A stretch of 64,000 nucleotides of DNA from Climacium dendroides. Lineage: Eukaryota > Streptophyta > Bryopsida > Hypnales > Climaciaceae. The translations under genes were made by a program, and so were the position numbers. Below are positions 1-12,878 of this stretch, one piece after another (position 1 is the first letter of the stretch; each line of letters starts with the position of its first letter). The DNA lies in the NCBI GenBank assembly GCA_950106755.1, contig OX467086.1, positions 10,558,001 through 10,622,000 of the forward strand, read 5' to 3'. Under the pieces are notes generated by a model. The model was not told the origin of the DNA, did no database searches, and saw nothing but the letters and a program-made list of their open reading frames with translations.

Positions 1-1292
1 TGTTTCACTCCTTGACAGAGATTGCACATCGCCAGCGGCGATGGTGCAACATCCAAGCGATTGTTTGCTTGTGAACCTGGTCGATCGCCAGCCCAATTGA
101 GGCTCAGAATTGTAGGCATGGCAGCCACGTTGTAAAATACTGGAGGTGGGGGACACAGCGAGATCGAGAGGAATTCCACACACACAAACGAGAGAGGTAG
201 ACTGGGAAGTTTGGAGGAATTTTCATGAGTGAGTGAGGCCCTGTTTTTTTGTATAATTTTTTCTCCCCTGAGCGGTGTGGAGTTGCGACGAGGCAGACAC
301 CGAGGTTTGCTTTTGTGGATCGTCACTCTGTTCAAGCTATGCGGTGTTCAATTTTAGTTCAAATCTCATGGTGTGCATGAAATGAATTGTGGCACCGGGG
401 TGCAGGGGAAACAACGCGACGGTGTTTTTCGTGCTTCGAGGTAATAATTTATGTGGTACACCGACTCTCGGCACTCAGATCTAATTTTTTATTTTTTAAA
501 TTATTGTCAGACTACGTTTTGTGATCACGAGTTCTCTGGATATTCTTGATTCGAAATGTTGGCTCCGGGGTTCTCTTTCTTTAGCAATGAATTTGAGAGC
601 GATGAATTCTTTTGGTGCGTAAGAATGCGGGACACTCAGGGATCACTGCGGAGGTTCCTGTTGATTCGTGTGTCTTCTCTTGGGGTTTTAAGTCACCTGA
701 TTCGTGATCGCTTTGTTCTGGTGTTTGGAAGGGTTTGCTGTGATCGCAACTGAGGTGAGCATGTTTGTTCGGAGTGGCGAGTTTGTTGGTGAGCGTGTAG
801 GCCTTTGATTGTTGGATTTGCATGGTAATTGGGAGGGAGTTGCTGTAGCATGATGAGGCGGTGTTGGTGGATTGCTGGAGTGCAGTTGTCATCAAAATGG
901 AACAAAGAGTCAGATGTATTTGAATTGGGAAGAGTACTGCTCAGGGGACACCGCCTCTTGAAATGTACATTTTGAGTACATTCTGTCTGTTGAGGGGGTG
1001 TCACTCGAGCAGCATGAATTTCAGTGCCATTGCTATTGAAATCCCGAGAATTATGGTCGACATCTGGAGTTGAGCCTTGTAAACGTGGTTTTCTGTCTGA
1101 GCGTACTTGGATGTTGTAGAAGGGCTGTTGGTTCACTGGTGCTCACCTCAAATTTGATTTTAGGTTATAGACACACCTTGTTGGTGTTTATTGATTTTGT
1201 ATAACATCTCCATTGCAGGATCTTTTGCCATCTGAGTTGAGGAGATCCTGTGGCGCTCGCATTCTGATGTAGGAGCGCACCATCTCGAAGCA
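1..1292 (+). promoter_or_regulatory. Upstream region and probable 5' leader of the PPR-like gene
   Basis: No protein-coding gene is recognised here. The stretch is less AT-rich than the distal intergenic DNA. A probable 5'-UTR intron runs from the GTGAGC donor at 755 to the TTGCAG acceptor ending at 1218. It would place the real ATG (1293) in the second exon of the transcript. A 65-codon upstream ORF (556-753) ends just before this donor and could act as a uORF if the transcript begins upstream of it. The transcription start is not identifiable by eye. Confidence 0.4.
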
Positions 1293-4173
1293 ATGGCGTT
1301 ATGCGCAGTCCATCCGATAGCTCATAGTTCATCTCTGCGGCCATGTGCTCAAAACTATGACAAAAGTGCTGCCCTTGCCACTGCAGTATCAAGTCTCAAT
1401 AAGGCGAGGGTTGTCAAGCAGGTAGGAAGTGCAACGGAGAAGAGCTTTTGTGTGAAGACATCACCAACAAGCAGTGATCGAGTCCTAAGACGTAGAGACT
1501 CACCTTCCAAGGGCATATCTGGAGATACCTGGATATTACTTTGTTCACGAGACGATCGAGGGACAGCTGAACATCGATTTGAGGAGCCTTTTAGAGAAGC
1601 CATTTTTGAGCTGGAAATCATGGTTAGAGAGCCGGCGGAGGTACTAGGAGGTATGCAGGAACGCTTGTCTGCTAAGGACTTGGAGCTCGTGCTGTCGTAT
1701 TTTGCGCAGGAGGGGCGAGATTCGTGGTGTGCGCTCGAAGTCTACGAATGGATGCAAAAGGAGAATCGTGTTCGAGACGAGACTCAGAAATTGATGATGT
1801 CTATCATGTATGAATGGGTCATGAAATTAGTTGAAGGGGAGCGGGCTGTGGAAGAAGTGAAGAGTCTCTTGCAGGTCAGTCGTCACCAGTTTCAAATTTG
1901 CCTTGTGCTTCCAGTTTGTTACCAGATAGAGTGTAGCTTTTGCACATGTTGCAATTTCAGTTCCCTGGATGTAACCTTAAGTGCCCAAACTCAAATTTAC
2001 AGTAAATTTCGAAAGATGTGTGTATCGTTCAAGAATGTAGGGCATGATTTATTCTTTTGTATTGGTACATTCTGATACCTTTGGCTTCCTAAATGATTCA
2101 TTTCAACCTATATAGATATGTAAGCAACCTCTTTGGGCCATTGAGGCACTTAGGGGGCCAACTTCAGAAGCAAGTTTCCTTCTGACCATGCCATTAAATG
2201 TGCAGGATATGTATTGCGTGGGTTTGAAACCGGAGTTCCACATCATACAAGCCATCATTTCTTCATATTTTGACAGGGGTAGGAAGGTGGAAGCACTGTG
2301 CTTTATCAAAAAAATGCTGGAAATAGGGGTGGATGACGATGCGGAAGATCCTGTAGCTTTCCTACTGTTGAAGATGATAAGAATAGGAGAGCAAAAGGAG
2401 GCCGTCCAGCTTGTGCGTACTTTGCGGGAATGTGGATTTGAGCTCCGTATTTCTGGTTATAGTGCAGCACTGCTGGCTGCAATCAAAGAACAGGAGCTGG
2501 TATGTTTTTCTTCTCTTAACAGTCGGATGTCTTTTGATCTTGGAGTGATGTTAGATAGAAGTTATTGATGATGTACTTAGATATATGATCTTGGAGTGAT
2601 ATTAGATAGAATATAGTGAATATTTTCTGAAGGGACCAGAAATGGTCTTCTATGCATCTTGTGCACAACAGCGCATGATACTTGACACTCATTAGATACC
2701 TTAAAGTGTTTGATAAGGAGAGTTTACGTGGGGGTATAACTCCTAACGGACCAAGTATTGAAAATGACGCAATTCAATTGATCATATCGTGAAGAATATA
2801 AATCATGTGGAGCAAAAAAATTAATCACAAGAGTCAGTGAAGAACATTGCATATGTTGGTTAACAAATAATTAAAACTACGCACAAGAATTTCCCTTTTT
2901 GACCTACTCAAAACTGCTTAGTAGAACATGAAGCCCAATTGGGGCTTCTTCCTCCTTTCGGAGTTAATATGGAAGGAAGCAACCAAGTGCCCAAGTACAT
3001 CATCAATAACTGTTTACGAATACAAGAACCTTTATCTACCTATCTTTCACTGGTATCATAGATGTGCATTTTCTTGTACATGCAGTTCACTAGGGTGCAG
3101 AGACAGGTGAGGATGCTCGTCCAGGGTGGGGCACTGCAGGAGCTGGAAAACCATGAAACTAAGGCATTCAAAACCTATGAAGACCACCTCCATCGAGAGG
3201 CTGAGGAGATTGTCCGCTGGGCAGAGGCAACAGGGAAGCCTGATAAAATGCCAGGCCTCTATGAACGACTCCTGGCCATGTACTGCATTGCAGGGAAGGG
3301 ACTGGAGGCTGAGCGGGCCTTATGGAAGATGAAATTCTCAGGACGAGAGCCACCAGTCGAAATGTATAACACAGTTGTTGGCGTTTGTGGGTATGGAAAC
3401 CATCGAGAAGCCGCCTTTCGTATTCTTCATAGGTGAGTGCCAATGTCCAACTCGCAAGTGCTCCCAATTGAAGAATTTTCATGGTAACTTTTGTTCATTC
3501 AACTTACAGGTCAAGTGTGTGCATAATTTGGGAAATATTGTACGTTTGTACTTCTTCAGTGAACATTCGTTACTTTCTAGAGAGTCGTTGTTAGGCACCC
3601 TTTGAATTGGCATGAAAAGGAATCCTTGACACCTTCTTTTGCAAAAGTTGAGTTGAGTTTGAAAAAATGAGTGCTCTTGAAATCAATGAGCCATTATATT
3701 TACATGCGAGTATGTTAGTGCTGGAGTCTCGCTTGATTTGCTCTAATTTGGCGCAACTTTGCCCTAAGTAACTCCCAGTTGACACTGTTCTCAAACGGTG
3801 CTTTATCACTACTGCTACTTCAGAATGTTGTGGTGTGCAGTCTTAATATTAAGATATGAGAGGGTTTTGGCGGTGCAGAATGCAGAATATGGGTCCCATG
3901 CCAGTGAAGAAAACATACACTGTCTTGATCGGTGGCTTCTTGAAAGGAGGAAATATTCAAGAGGCGTCGGAAGCACTGGAACTGATGTTGAGCCGTGGAT
4001 TGCGACCTGATTTTCACGTCATGCTGGCAATCCTTCGGTCTTTACAAAAAACTGGTCTTGTATCCCAGTATCTCCACTTGTGCAAGACGCTGGCGCAATT
4101 TGGAATGATTGAGCCCTGCTTACTATATTTCTACATTGATGCTCTTAATCTGTGCATAATCAGGGTGCTGTGA
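1293..4173 (+). CDS. PPR-like, probably chloroplast-targeted protein (At2g30100-like), four coding exons
   Basis: Exons are 1293-1874, 2206-2499, 3086-3432 and 3879-4173; phases close to give 505 aa. The first ~45 residues are rich in Ser/Ala and basic residues and poor in acidic ones, like a plastid transit peptide. The core contains the segment LELVLSYFAQEGRDSWCALE (exon 1) and a conserved LLAMYCIAGKGLEAERALW block (exon 3). Two PPR-like helical pairs follow at about residues 383-417 and 418-453. The order and wording of these blocks resemble the Arabidopsis protein annotated as PPR-containing At2g30100; this is family recognition from memory, not a search. The start ATG has G at -3 and +4. 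The exon 3 acceptor is ambiguous between 3086 and 3101; both keep frame, and 3086 was chosen because it preserves more of the family alignment. A role in plastid RNA metabolism is inferred only; no editing-type DYW or E domain is present. Confidence 0.85.
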
Positions 4174-4922
4174 TAGATAATCTACTCTGTGAAAATGTGT
4201 CTTTGTAAGTAGCTTATGTAGTGTATATTATTGTGATATTTGCAATGTCCAGGTGTAAAACTGCACAACTGGATGATGTAGCGTTGTAAATAGAGTTCTA
4301 GATGAGATTGTTTACATCGCTGTTCACATGCCAAATGCAATGTGGCAGCGTGCTGGGCTTGTATAGATTCAAAACTCTTTTCAACTGTTCATAAAGTCAG
4401 TTCATGATTGTTGGTATATTGTTTGCTTCGAGATATTTTGAGAATGTGCTATTTTGATTAGGATTTAGGGTTTAGGGTTCAAAACATACCAGAAGCAGGA
4501 GAAGCGCAGCACCAATGTGGCTCACTACGGTAAGCTTCCTGACCCCTTCAGGCTCACTGCTTGGGATCCCCCCAAAATGACCACGACATAGTTCGAATAA
4601 TTGAATTATTTGAAAGTTTACGTGAATTATTAGATAGTTTGAAGTTGAACAAATATGTTACAATGAATGACAGCGTGATAAGTATGCAAGATACCGTACC
4701 CGGCAGTCAGGGTTGGCAAGAAATATTTATAAACATAGATGCTGGAATTTCTGGGAGATTATTTCTTTTAAAGAAAAAAAAATTGTATTTGAAAAACAAA
4801 TCTTTCTATATTTAGTGAAATGCTTAATCACACTTGTTGACTTTAATTAATTATTGAGCAAAGAATGTTGAACCTAACTACCAGGTACTATATTCAAGAA
4901 TGTTGTTTTAGAGAATTGTATA
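4174..4922. other. PPR gene 3' flank
   Basis: AT-rich 3' UTR and spacer with no recognisable gene. Two tandem plant telomere-type heptamers (TTTAGGG) lie at about 4464-4478. The 84-codon ORF at 4561-4815 has no recognisable similarity and sits in AT-rich sequence, so it is not called. Confidence 0.5.
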
Positions 4923-5153
4923 TTAACCCTTCAAGGATGAATGGGTAACTTTAGAAATCATCCCTTTTTATTATTGAGTGAATCATTGGCTTAAGAAATA
5001 GCAAAAACACTCATTAGAAGTCAAACTACTATTATAGAAGACCTCCCCTTTTTTCAACATTCCGAGGATGAATAGCTGCACTTTTGTTCCTACTAGAAGA
5101 ATTCCATGTCATTCATTGAACATCAAACATTTGTGTCAATATTTAAGAGTTAA
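4923..5153 (+). mobile_element. TTAA-bounded MITE, family B copy 1
   Basis: The copy begins TTAACCCTTCAAGGATGAAT and ends in TTAA at 5150. It aligns by eye with copies 2 and 3 downstream; shared blocks include GAAATCATCC, GAATCATT and GTCAAACTACT. It is about 230 bp with no ORF, a non-autonomous MITE-like unit. The CCCTT start next to TTAA resembles piggyBac-type termini. Confidence 0.6.
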
Positions 5154-5156
5154 CTT

Positions 5157-5379
5157 TTAACCCTAAAATGTTGGGTTGGTCACTATGGAAATCATCCTTT
5201 GGGATATTGTGTAAATCATTTGCTTAAAGCAATCCAAAAATATTCATTGGAGGTCAAACTACTGTGGAAGGCCTCTACTTTTTACACAACCAAGGATGAA
5301 TATTTACACTTCTATCTCACTAGGAAAAATTCTATCATATATCCAACACTTAGTATCTACAACAACATTACAAGGTTAA
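5157..5379 (+). mobile_element. TTAA-bounded MITE, family B copy 2
   Basis: Bounded by TTAACCC at 5157 and AAGGTTAA ending at 5379. It lies head-to-tail with copy 1, only 3 bp away, and carries the same ordered blocks (GGAAATCATCC, GTCAAACTACTGTGGAAG, CAAGGATGAAT). The internal 66-codon ORF here is a by-product of the repeat. Confidence 0.6.
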
Positions 5380-5482
5380 AAGACAATGTCAATTCTTAGG
5401 TAGGAGTTTGGGGCATTAAAAGGATTAAGCATTTGGATGGTTTTTGTGTCCAATCTTACAATGTATTAATTTACATTTCCCT

Positions 5483-5706
5483 TTAATCCTTCTTCAATGG
5501 ATTAGTGATTGTAGAAATCATCCATTTTGATACTGTAGGAATCATTGGTCTAAAAAATTTCAAAAGCATTCATTGGAAGTCAAAGTATTGTAGAAGATTT
5601 CTACTTTTCACACAAGATTCCAAAGATGAATTACTTTTGTCCTACACTTAAAGATTCTATGTCATCCATCAAACGCCAAATGTCTACTTCAACATTGAAG
5701 GGTTAA
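5483..5706 (+). mobile_element. TTAA-bounded MITE, family B copy 3
   Basis: Third direct copy. The left end is degraded (TTAATCCTTCTTCAATGG); the right end is a clean TTGAAGGGTTAA at 5695-5706. That right end is the reverse complement of copy 1's left terminus TTAACCCTTCAA, which shows these are terminal inverted repeats rather than arbitrary repeat edges. Confidence 0.6.
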
Positions 5707-5986
5707 AGAGGCTAAAGTTCTCTTATGAAGAATTTGCAAAGCATTACAAAAAAAATAGGACTAATTTTTGCACATTTCCAAAAATAAATAAATTCTTGGA
5801 TTTTTGATACATGGAAAAATGAGGATTACTTCAAAAGTTCAATTTTAGATCTTATTACCTACACAGACACATTGGCATCATATTCAACAATTGTTCTTTC
5901 CAAGCAATAATCAAACCATACCAAACTATACTAACATGTTGAATTAAGTTAACCCTTTAAAGACTATATTGACATGCTAAATAAAA

Positions 5987-6200
5987 TTAACCTTTAAACG
6001 TCGATGAGGATGGATGATAAGAATCCTTCTAGTAAGATAAAAGTGCAACTATTCATCCTCAAGATTTGGTTGTAAAATGAAAGGGTCTTCTACAGTAGTT
6101 TGACTTCCAATAAGTGCTTTTGCAATTTTGTAAGCAAATGATTCACACAATAACCAAAGGGATGATTTCCACGATCACTAGTCAATCCTTTAAAGGTTAG
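5987..6200 (-). mobile_element. TTAA-bounded MITE, family B copy 4 (inverted)
   Basis: Reverse-oriented copy. Read on the minus strand from 6200 it contains GGAAATCATCCCTTTGG, GTGTGAATCATTTGCTTA and GTCAAACTACTGTAGAAGAC, the same block order as copies 1-3. The outer TTAA is intact at 5987 and mutated to TTAG at 6197. Together with copies 1-3 it could fold a nascent transcript into a hairpin. Confidence 0.6.
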
Positions 6201-7226
6201 ACAACATTTCTTGGCAATCCAATCCAAAGGGTAACCATGATATTTTTGTACAAACATGCAGCTGATTAGCTAATTAGAGTGGAAACACGGACTGCATAGA
6301 CCAAGTAAATGACACACAAGAAAACCTAATCTAATTGGTCATGTGGGTCAATTCCCTAATCTATGCAAACCATGTTCCACCAATAAAACTATGTTCATTA
6401 ACCTTGGAGTGCGTCGACATCCATTTTCTGGACAATGAACAAATTGAAGTCCTTATTTCTATCTCATCCCTGCTTGGATGAAAGTCATCCTAATTTTTGG
6501 TGATACTTTATCAAGTTCTTGTCTTATCTAATGGTTGGATTTGGTGTTATTAGAATACAAATCTTTTTAAAATTAAAAATGCAAAAGTGTGTCAAGTGGT
6601 CAAACTGCATTGACTCTAGTTCAAAACTAGATTTGCAAAAATGAGGTCATAGATGTAAAGAACTCAAAAATTTCAAAAAATCATCATGTGAAGAGAACCT
6701 CATTTCAAATCCATTCCAACAAGTTTTACTCAAAAAACAATAATATTTTGCTTGTAATTGAATTTAGAAGGAATTTTGATATTTCCCTTTAAAAATTTAT
6801 AGAAGATTATTGGTGATTGCATTGGTGAATCTAACCATATGGATGGAATGTAAAACTCAAAATCTACAACTTTTCTTTGTATCACTTCCAAAATATTCTT
6901 CCAAATAGCACTTTATAATGATTTTCTCAAAATCGTCAATTCTGGAGAAGAGTCCAGACGTTCTAGGGTTAAAACAGATCCTTAAAAATTAATCTTTGCA
7001 CTTCAGTTGACAAAAAAATAAGTTATTCAGAATGAGATGCCACATAAGCACATTGCTTTAAATGAAGTGGCAAGTTTCTAAATGATATCTGTGCCCTGAG
7101 CTTAAGATCCAGAGCCTCGCTATTCTCACTCCACTCCATGATCCAGACTCACAACACATCATTCTCACATTCCAAAAATCACAAGTAATTCTACAGAAGT
7201 CCAAAAAATGTATTGTGATGCATCCC
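6201..7226. repeat. Dispersed repeat R1 copy 1 (about 6474-6975) and IQM 3' flank
   Basis: About 500 bp starting at GGATGAAAGTCATC (6478) is repeated in the same orientation at about 16553-17060; shared blocks include TCTAATGGTTGGATT and CATTGACTCTA. No ORF is preserved, and both copies are AT-rich and diverged by substitutions and small indels. The final ~150 bp (7058-7226) is the probable 3' UTR of the IQM gene, which is transcribed from the minus strand. Confidence 0.55.
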
Positions 7227-10200
7227 CTACCGCACGGCAGTTGGCTCACCAACAACAAACTTTTTCAAGGCTTCCTGACGGTTTCCAGGATGCAAACCTG
7301 CCAAGCTAGCATTTCTGGAAAACCCCGTCACCGGGACAACTTCTCCACTGCTCAGCTCCTTGTCTTCCTTCTCTGCAGGCTTCTTTGCAGGAGATGGAAA
7401 AGTCAAGTCCGTGACCAGCTCTAAATCACTATCTATAGAGACAAGACTTTGATATTGAACCTTCACTGCCACATGCTCCTCTTTGACGACATCTTGGATG
7501 ACGTCACGCACTTCTCCTGCCAGTTTCTTCCCTTGTTTCTTCTCCACTAGATCGTCGGATACCAATTGCACCTGATAACACAAATGCCCACAGTATCACT
7601 CTCATGTACTAAAAAAAAATCCGAGGGTCCTTGTTGTGAATGTACCCTGAGGTATTGCTCCAGCCTAAATTGGGACCATAAGATTTTGAAGATCTATGTC
7701 TCTTTTGAGTACAGAAGTATGACTCTAGACTCTCGTCTTGTTCAAATCAGTTGAGAAGGGGCTTTACCTTGGCCAAAGACAAATCAGCTCCTCTTTCAAT
7801 TAACATTCGCATAAGTAACTGAAAATTCTCTGGACTTGGCCGGTAGTGTCCGCTGTGAGCCTCCATCAGCTAATAAAGAAGACGCCACCACAACCCGGTT
7901 AGTCGGAACTAACTCATCAAAACTCAGTGTTGATTACGTGGATTGAACATTGGAGGTTCAGATCTTAGAAAATGCTCCTAAATAGAAAAAATGGAGAACA
8001 GGAGAATTCTACCGAAACCTTACCCCAATTGAAAACCAACTTGACACCCTTATGTAATAACAGGGTTTCCAATCAAATTAGATTGTTTCAGGACCTTCTT
8101 GACATCATAAAGAGAATATTCCTCATGATTCATGGGGAAGTTGCATAATAGGTGCAACGATAATACACAAGCCTCTCTCTATTTATCGAGTGGAGGTCTG
8201 GGTATGATAACAATAACCACAGGAAAATCCCATTTTTTTCCTTTATGATGTCAAAAAATCCTTAAAATAGTCTACTATGATGTCAAAAAGTCCCTAAACC
8301 CTCAACCCTGTTGTGTAACCCTGTTGTGTTCAATCCATCAAAATCCAGCATTCAAGCAGTAGCTCTTGAGAGTGGACCAACCTGCAAGAGCCCCTTGTTA
8401 ATGGAAAGCCGGCCAGCAGCAATTGTGGTACCTCCAGCCAGAAAGCTGGAGTGCTGAAATACACCTCGTTCTTTCTGCAATAATATACAACAAAGTCATG
8501 GAACTGATCTGCAGCGTATGCTTGTTGGATTTCAAATGCACTGGAGAATAATGACCATAGCAATCAACTGTGAGAAGTGTTGATGAAAGACAAACCTTGC
8601 CAATGTAGAGTTTCCCGTAAGGGCTCATGACAAAGATCCAACGGTCGTCACTATTGTCGGAGTCGTTGGTGTGCACAAGCTCCCCACTCTGTTTGTAAAT
8701 TAACTTGCCATCGGAAACTTCGACCTCGAAGTGCTTTCTCTGTTCCTGAGAGTTAAATCACAATAATCAAATTCGTCAGATCGCTAGGCTGTTTCCATGA
8801 ATTCAAGATTTTTGAAGGGGAGGATGTATTGGAGATCTGAAATGAGGATTAGAAGTCCTAGCAAATAGTCCTAGCATTATAGAGAACCCTTGTTGAGCAC
8901 CCTCCGAATTGGCATGAAAAGAATCCCTAACGCCTTGTTTAGCAAAGTCAGCTCAATTTGAACAAGTGAGAACTCCAAAAGCCAAAGAGACATTGTCTTC
9001 TGATCTGAGTATGTCAAAGCTTGTTCCGGTTTTTGATTCTCAATTTCCTTGTTTGGCTCTATGTAGTTCCTAATTGGTACTATACTCAAATGGTGCCATG
9101 CTACTAAAGAATGTTATGTTAGAAGCTCTGTTTAAAGCCGTACAGCCATATTCAAGACCATTGTTAGCAGTTACAGGAAAAAGATCATTACAGGACTAAG
9201 ATATCTGATCATTTCCTTCGCAAGTTTGGCTCTTGAACACTTCGGTAACTCAACTTTCCTGCCATTCCCAACATCTAACCTGCCAAACACGAACAAAGTA
9301 TGTTTACATCAAATACGTTAGGTCCTGGCTCACTTGAGTGTAAAACAGAGAAAGCCATAACAAGTCGACTAGTACCAATAGAAGAATGGTTCGTGAGTTT
9401 CGAGCTGAAGCCAGTAGAGATAATAAGGGCGCAAGTTGGCTCCATATCTGTGCCTTGCATCTATCTGCGCACCATAACGACAAAAAATTAGCCTACACGT
9501 CCAGATGTCCATCAATACCTCGACTTCTCCAGACCACTACGAGACTGGGACGTATATACTTAAAAGAAATAATAGAGTTTCCAGTAAAATTAGACGGCCT
9601 TAGGAACTATTAGGCAGCATCATAAAGAGAATCTTCCCAATAATTTATAAGGAGGTCTCCCTATAGTCACAGTGATCATTCGAAAGTCTACTCATGTATC
9701 ATGGATCCCTGTGCTATCTAAAAGAATCTGGAACGGTCCAATTTAACTGAAAATCTTGTTTATAGCAGTTGAAAAGCGGTCAAGAACTTAGCCGCAATTT
9801 GTGTGAAAAAGAGTAAGCCTACTCAATTGCTGTACATCAATTCTTGCTCTAATGGAACAAACACATAGGAAGGAATAATGTCTCACAGCTTCAAGCCAAT
9901 GTTGGAGAGCAAGCTTCAGAGCCTTGCTATCTTTCGATAATCCTTTTCCAACCTGCACCTCACCAGCAGCTATTAAATAGGATGCAACAAACCCGGCTAC
10001 TTTAGACCAAAGGTGGAATAGGAAGTCATGCCAGGGATATGGTCTACGGTGACTAGATATGCCTACTTAAGAAAAGGACCTAATTCCACAACGTCTTTAC
10101 AAAGAATAGCTTGAAGTACTTTGCCCTGGAGAGGGTTAATCAGTCATAACAATTTTTTGCCCTTGTAAGCCTTCACCGCCACTTCGGAAATTCGAATCAG

Positions 10201-11371
10201 CAATGCATTTGATATGACTAACTGGGTTTTTTAACTTGAATTTTGATTTTGCAATCGTCTATTTTAACTAAGCAAACGCCTATACCGCTCCTATTCACTC
10301 TTGGTTGAGTTATTAATGGGAAGATAGCTGGCCAACATGCAAACTGCAGATATAAACATTTGCTAGAATCAGAATGATGGATTCCGATTCTTAAATGCAC
10401 CAGCGGGCTCTAAAGAATGTCATGGTACAACAGTAAGCTTTGGCCCTTCACATTGAATTGAAAAAAAAGTGAGTTCATCGGAGAGAGTTTTCTCACCTTT
10501 GCAGCCTTTCGATTCAAACGTTTCCAATTGTCTGAGGCTTTCCAAGATTCAGAATGTGCATAGTAAAGCTGGGTCTGCTCCTGGAGAACCACCGAGTCCA
10601 CTAGGTTCCACCTGTTTCTACGCCGACAAAATCTTGTCAGAGAATGCGGAAGAATTCTTTACTTACATCCAACGCTCATTGATTGCTTGGAAAACCAGTC
10701 CAGCGTTCACACAAAATGGCATACAATGGCGTCACTCTATGAAACCCTTTGACTTGTCACTAGCTACCACAAACTAGTACCACAAGAGCGATTATCAAAT
10801 CCCCTTGGCCACATAATCTTCTATGGCCGATAGAATGATCCTTTCTTTCTAAAAGAAACCAATCGCTGCTTGTCACTTTAGCTTCGACTCCCATATTTGC
10901 AAACTAAATGTCATAACACCCAACCGCAGCAACTATGAAGCCCAAAGACTTCTCCTCAGCCATAAAAGTAGAAGATAGTGGCAATAGTCAAGATTATTGC
11001 AACCAATTGTATATTTTTTTGTTCGTAATTTCAAAAGCTCAATAGACACAGCAGAGTGCATGCATCAATTGAGCAAAACAGAGCAGACACTGGCAAAGCT
11101 TTCAACCCTGAGCTCAAGACGCTTTGCAATCTCAGTTCCTTGTGCAAGCTTGTGGTAACCAGCTTCTCAACCAAAGCGACCACGGTTCTAAAGAGTCAAC
11201 AGGACGACAACAAACAAGCAAACAAACAAACAAACCCTTAGGAGGCCAAGCATACCAGCCAAAGGACTTGGCCATGATGGCAGCATCGGCAAGCTCGCGT
11301 CGAGCTCGGTACCCTCGATATGATTTCTGCATCAACACCACTGCCGCATGCTGCGACACAACCGCCTCCAT
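7227..11371 (-). CDS. IQM-family IQ-motif (calmodulin-binding) protein, nine coding exons
   Basis: Exons in coding order (minus strand) are 11371-11256, 10611-10497, 9952-9887, 9464-9376, 9279-9192, 8745-8596, 8474-8382, 7869-7768 and 7571-7227. All phases close to give 387 aa. Residues ~9-28 form an IQ motif (MQKSYRGYRARR), the expected apo-calmodulin site. The family core follows in order: LALQHWLEA, IDARHRYGANLRPYY, EPFFYWLDVGNG, LPKCSRAKL, GKLIYKQSGELVHT, DDRWIFVMSP, FQHSSFLAGG and EAHSGHYRPSPENF. This is the plant-specific IQM signature. Arabidopsis IQMs bind calmodulin and act in stress and stomatal responses; the core domain's biochemical activity is not settled. The C-terminal ~115 residues are a variable Lys/Glu-rich tail. 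The donor after exon 4 (GTACTA) is weak but the frame requires it. The protein is at the short end for the family. Confidence 0.9.
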
Positions 11372-12788
11372 CTCCGCTTCACAAAATACCCCACCTGTGG
11401 CAACACCGACCTAAATCGAATCGCCAACGCAATGAAGTTCACTCTCGGGGGGTACGATCCTCAATTGCAGCTTGGCTACCTCTCTCCTCTCCGATTTAGG
11501 TCCCAAAACCTTCAACTTAAGATTTTCTAGTTCCCCTTTCTGGTTCGTCCCTCTACACCCCCGAGAGTGGGATCCCAGAAATGCACCTACTAAAACCCCG
11601 GATCATCAGCTTCAAGTCCCAGCTATCAATCCCGTTACATGAATCAGAAGATCGAAAGAACATGACCTAAGCCAACAAGAAACATGAAATGTATTGAACT
11701 CGCTCTCTCACACAAATCTCGATATCTGCCATGGAAAAGCGTTCTGTAGCCTGTTAGTCAGAAACACGACCCCCACCGAACTAAAACACGAACTGGGTTC
11801 CTGCTCGTGCGCTTCCAGCACGTCGGCAAGGATTGTGAGAAAGCAGTGAGAGAGTGAGATTCTCGGTAGCCACGATCAAACTGTTGCCAACTGGGCCTAC
11901 AAATCATGAATGTTGCAGCAGTCAACTTCGGATTCTACAGTAATTTCTAAAGAAGTGCCGTGCTGGATTGGATTCGGTGCTTCAGTCAGCTGGAGGATTC
12001 CATGGGCTGCAGATTCCACGTGATAAAATTAGGCAAATGTGTGTGTTTGACAAGAGAGGCTTACTGGACACGGCGAACTCGTGGTCGGTTGCAGAGCTGC
12101 ACTGACTGGTCCTTGTTGTTACGTTGTTACCAAAGCGTTGGAATTCAGTAACTTAACTTTCAGCAGAAACCAGGAGATCCGTCTCACTTGAATCCATATC
12201 AATGGAGGAAAGGCCCTTCAAGAGTGTTACTGTTGAGGAACAACAGTACTGCAAATTTGAATGGAAGTTCAGTACTGTTCCCAGCTATCACTGGCGGCAA
12301 AAAAAGAATTAAAAAAATAGATACTGTAATTTGAGGGAATTATTTTGGGCAATTTTTTGGTATGGAGAAATCACGAATTTTTGGAAGCAATTTTCCCTAA
12401 TCTTTTTAGTATCTTCCAAGTTTGTTTTCTCAATTTTATTTACAAATTCAACATAAAATGCAGATCTTGACAGTTGGGTACAATACTCAATAGTAGATGG
12501 CACAAGAGCATTGGGATCAAACCTCTTTTAACTAACACTTTGTAAGGTAGGAGGCTCATAAATCGACCATCTAACAGATAATGCACCACTGTAGGAAAAT
12601 CATGAGAGCGTAATATTTTTCACATATTTTTGGTAGAAAGAGAAAAGAGAAACAGTTCCTTGACAATTTAAATCATAATTTTTTGACTTATAATGAATTA
12701 ACTATGAATTTTCAAAGTGAAAGGCACGTAGGTAGCTATTGGTGCTCATAGATTGGACCAATCTTCAATCAAAATCAGCCTCTAAATG
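11372..12788. promoter_or_regulatory. Upstream region of the IQM gene
   Basis: Probable promoter and 5' leader for the minus-strand IQM gene out to roughly 12.1 kb, where composition is more mixed, then AT-rich spacer. A short (CAAA)n tract at about 11215-11235 actually lies in the first intron. No gene, tRNA or clear core promoter element is recognised in this stretch. Confidence 0.4.
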
Positions 12789-12878
12789 GAGCACTTCAAA
12801 CTTATAATTTTGGCTCTCATTAAATGACCCACAGAGCACTTCAAACTTATAATTTTGGCTCTCATTAAATGACCCACA
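12789..12878 (+). repeat. Exact 45-bp tandem duplication
   Basis: A 45-bp unit beginning GAGCACTTCAAACTTATAAT is present twice back to back (starts 12789 and 12834) with no visible difference, so the duplication is recent. It lies in non-coding DNA. Confidence 0.85.
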
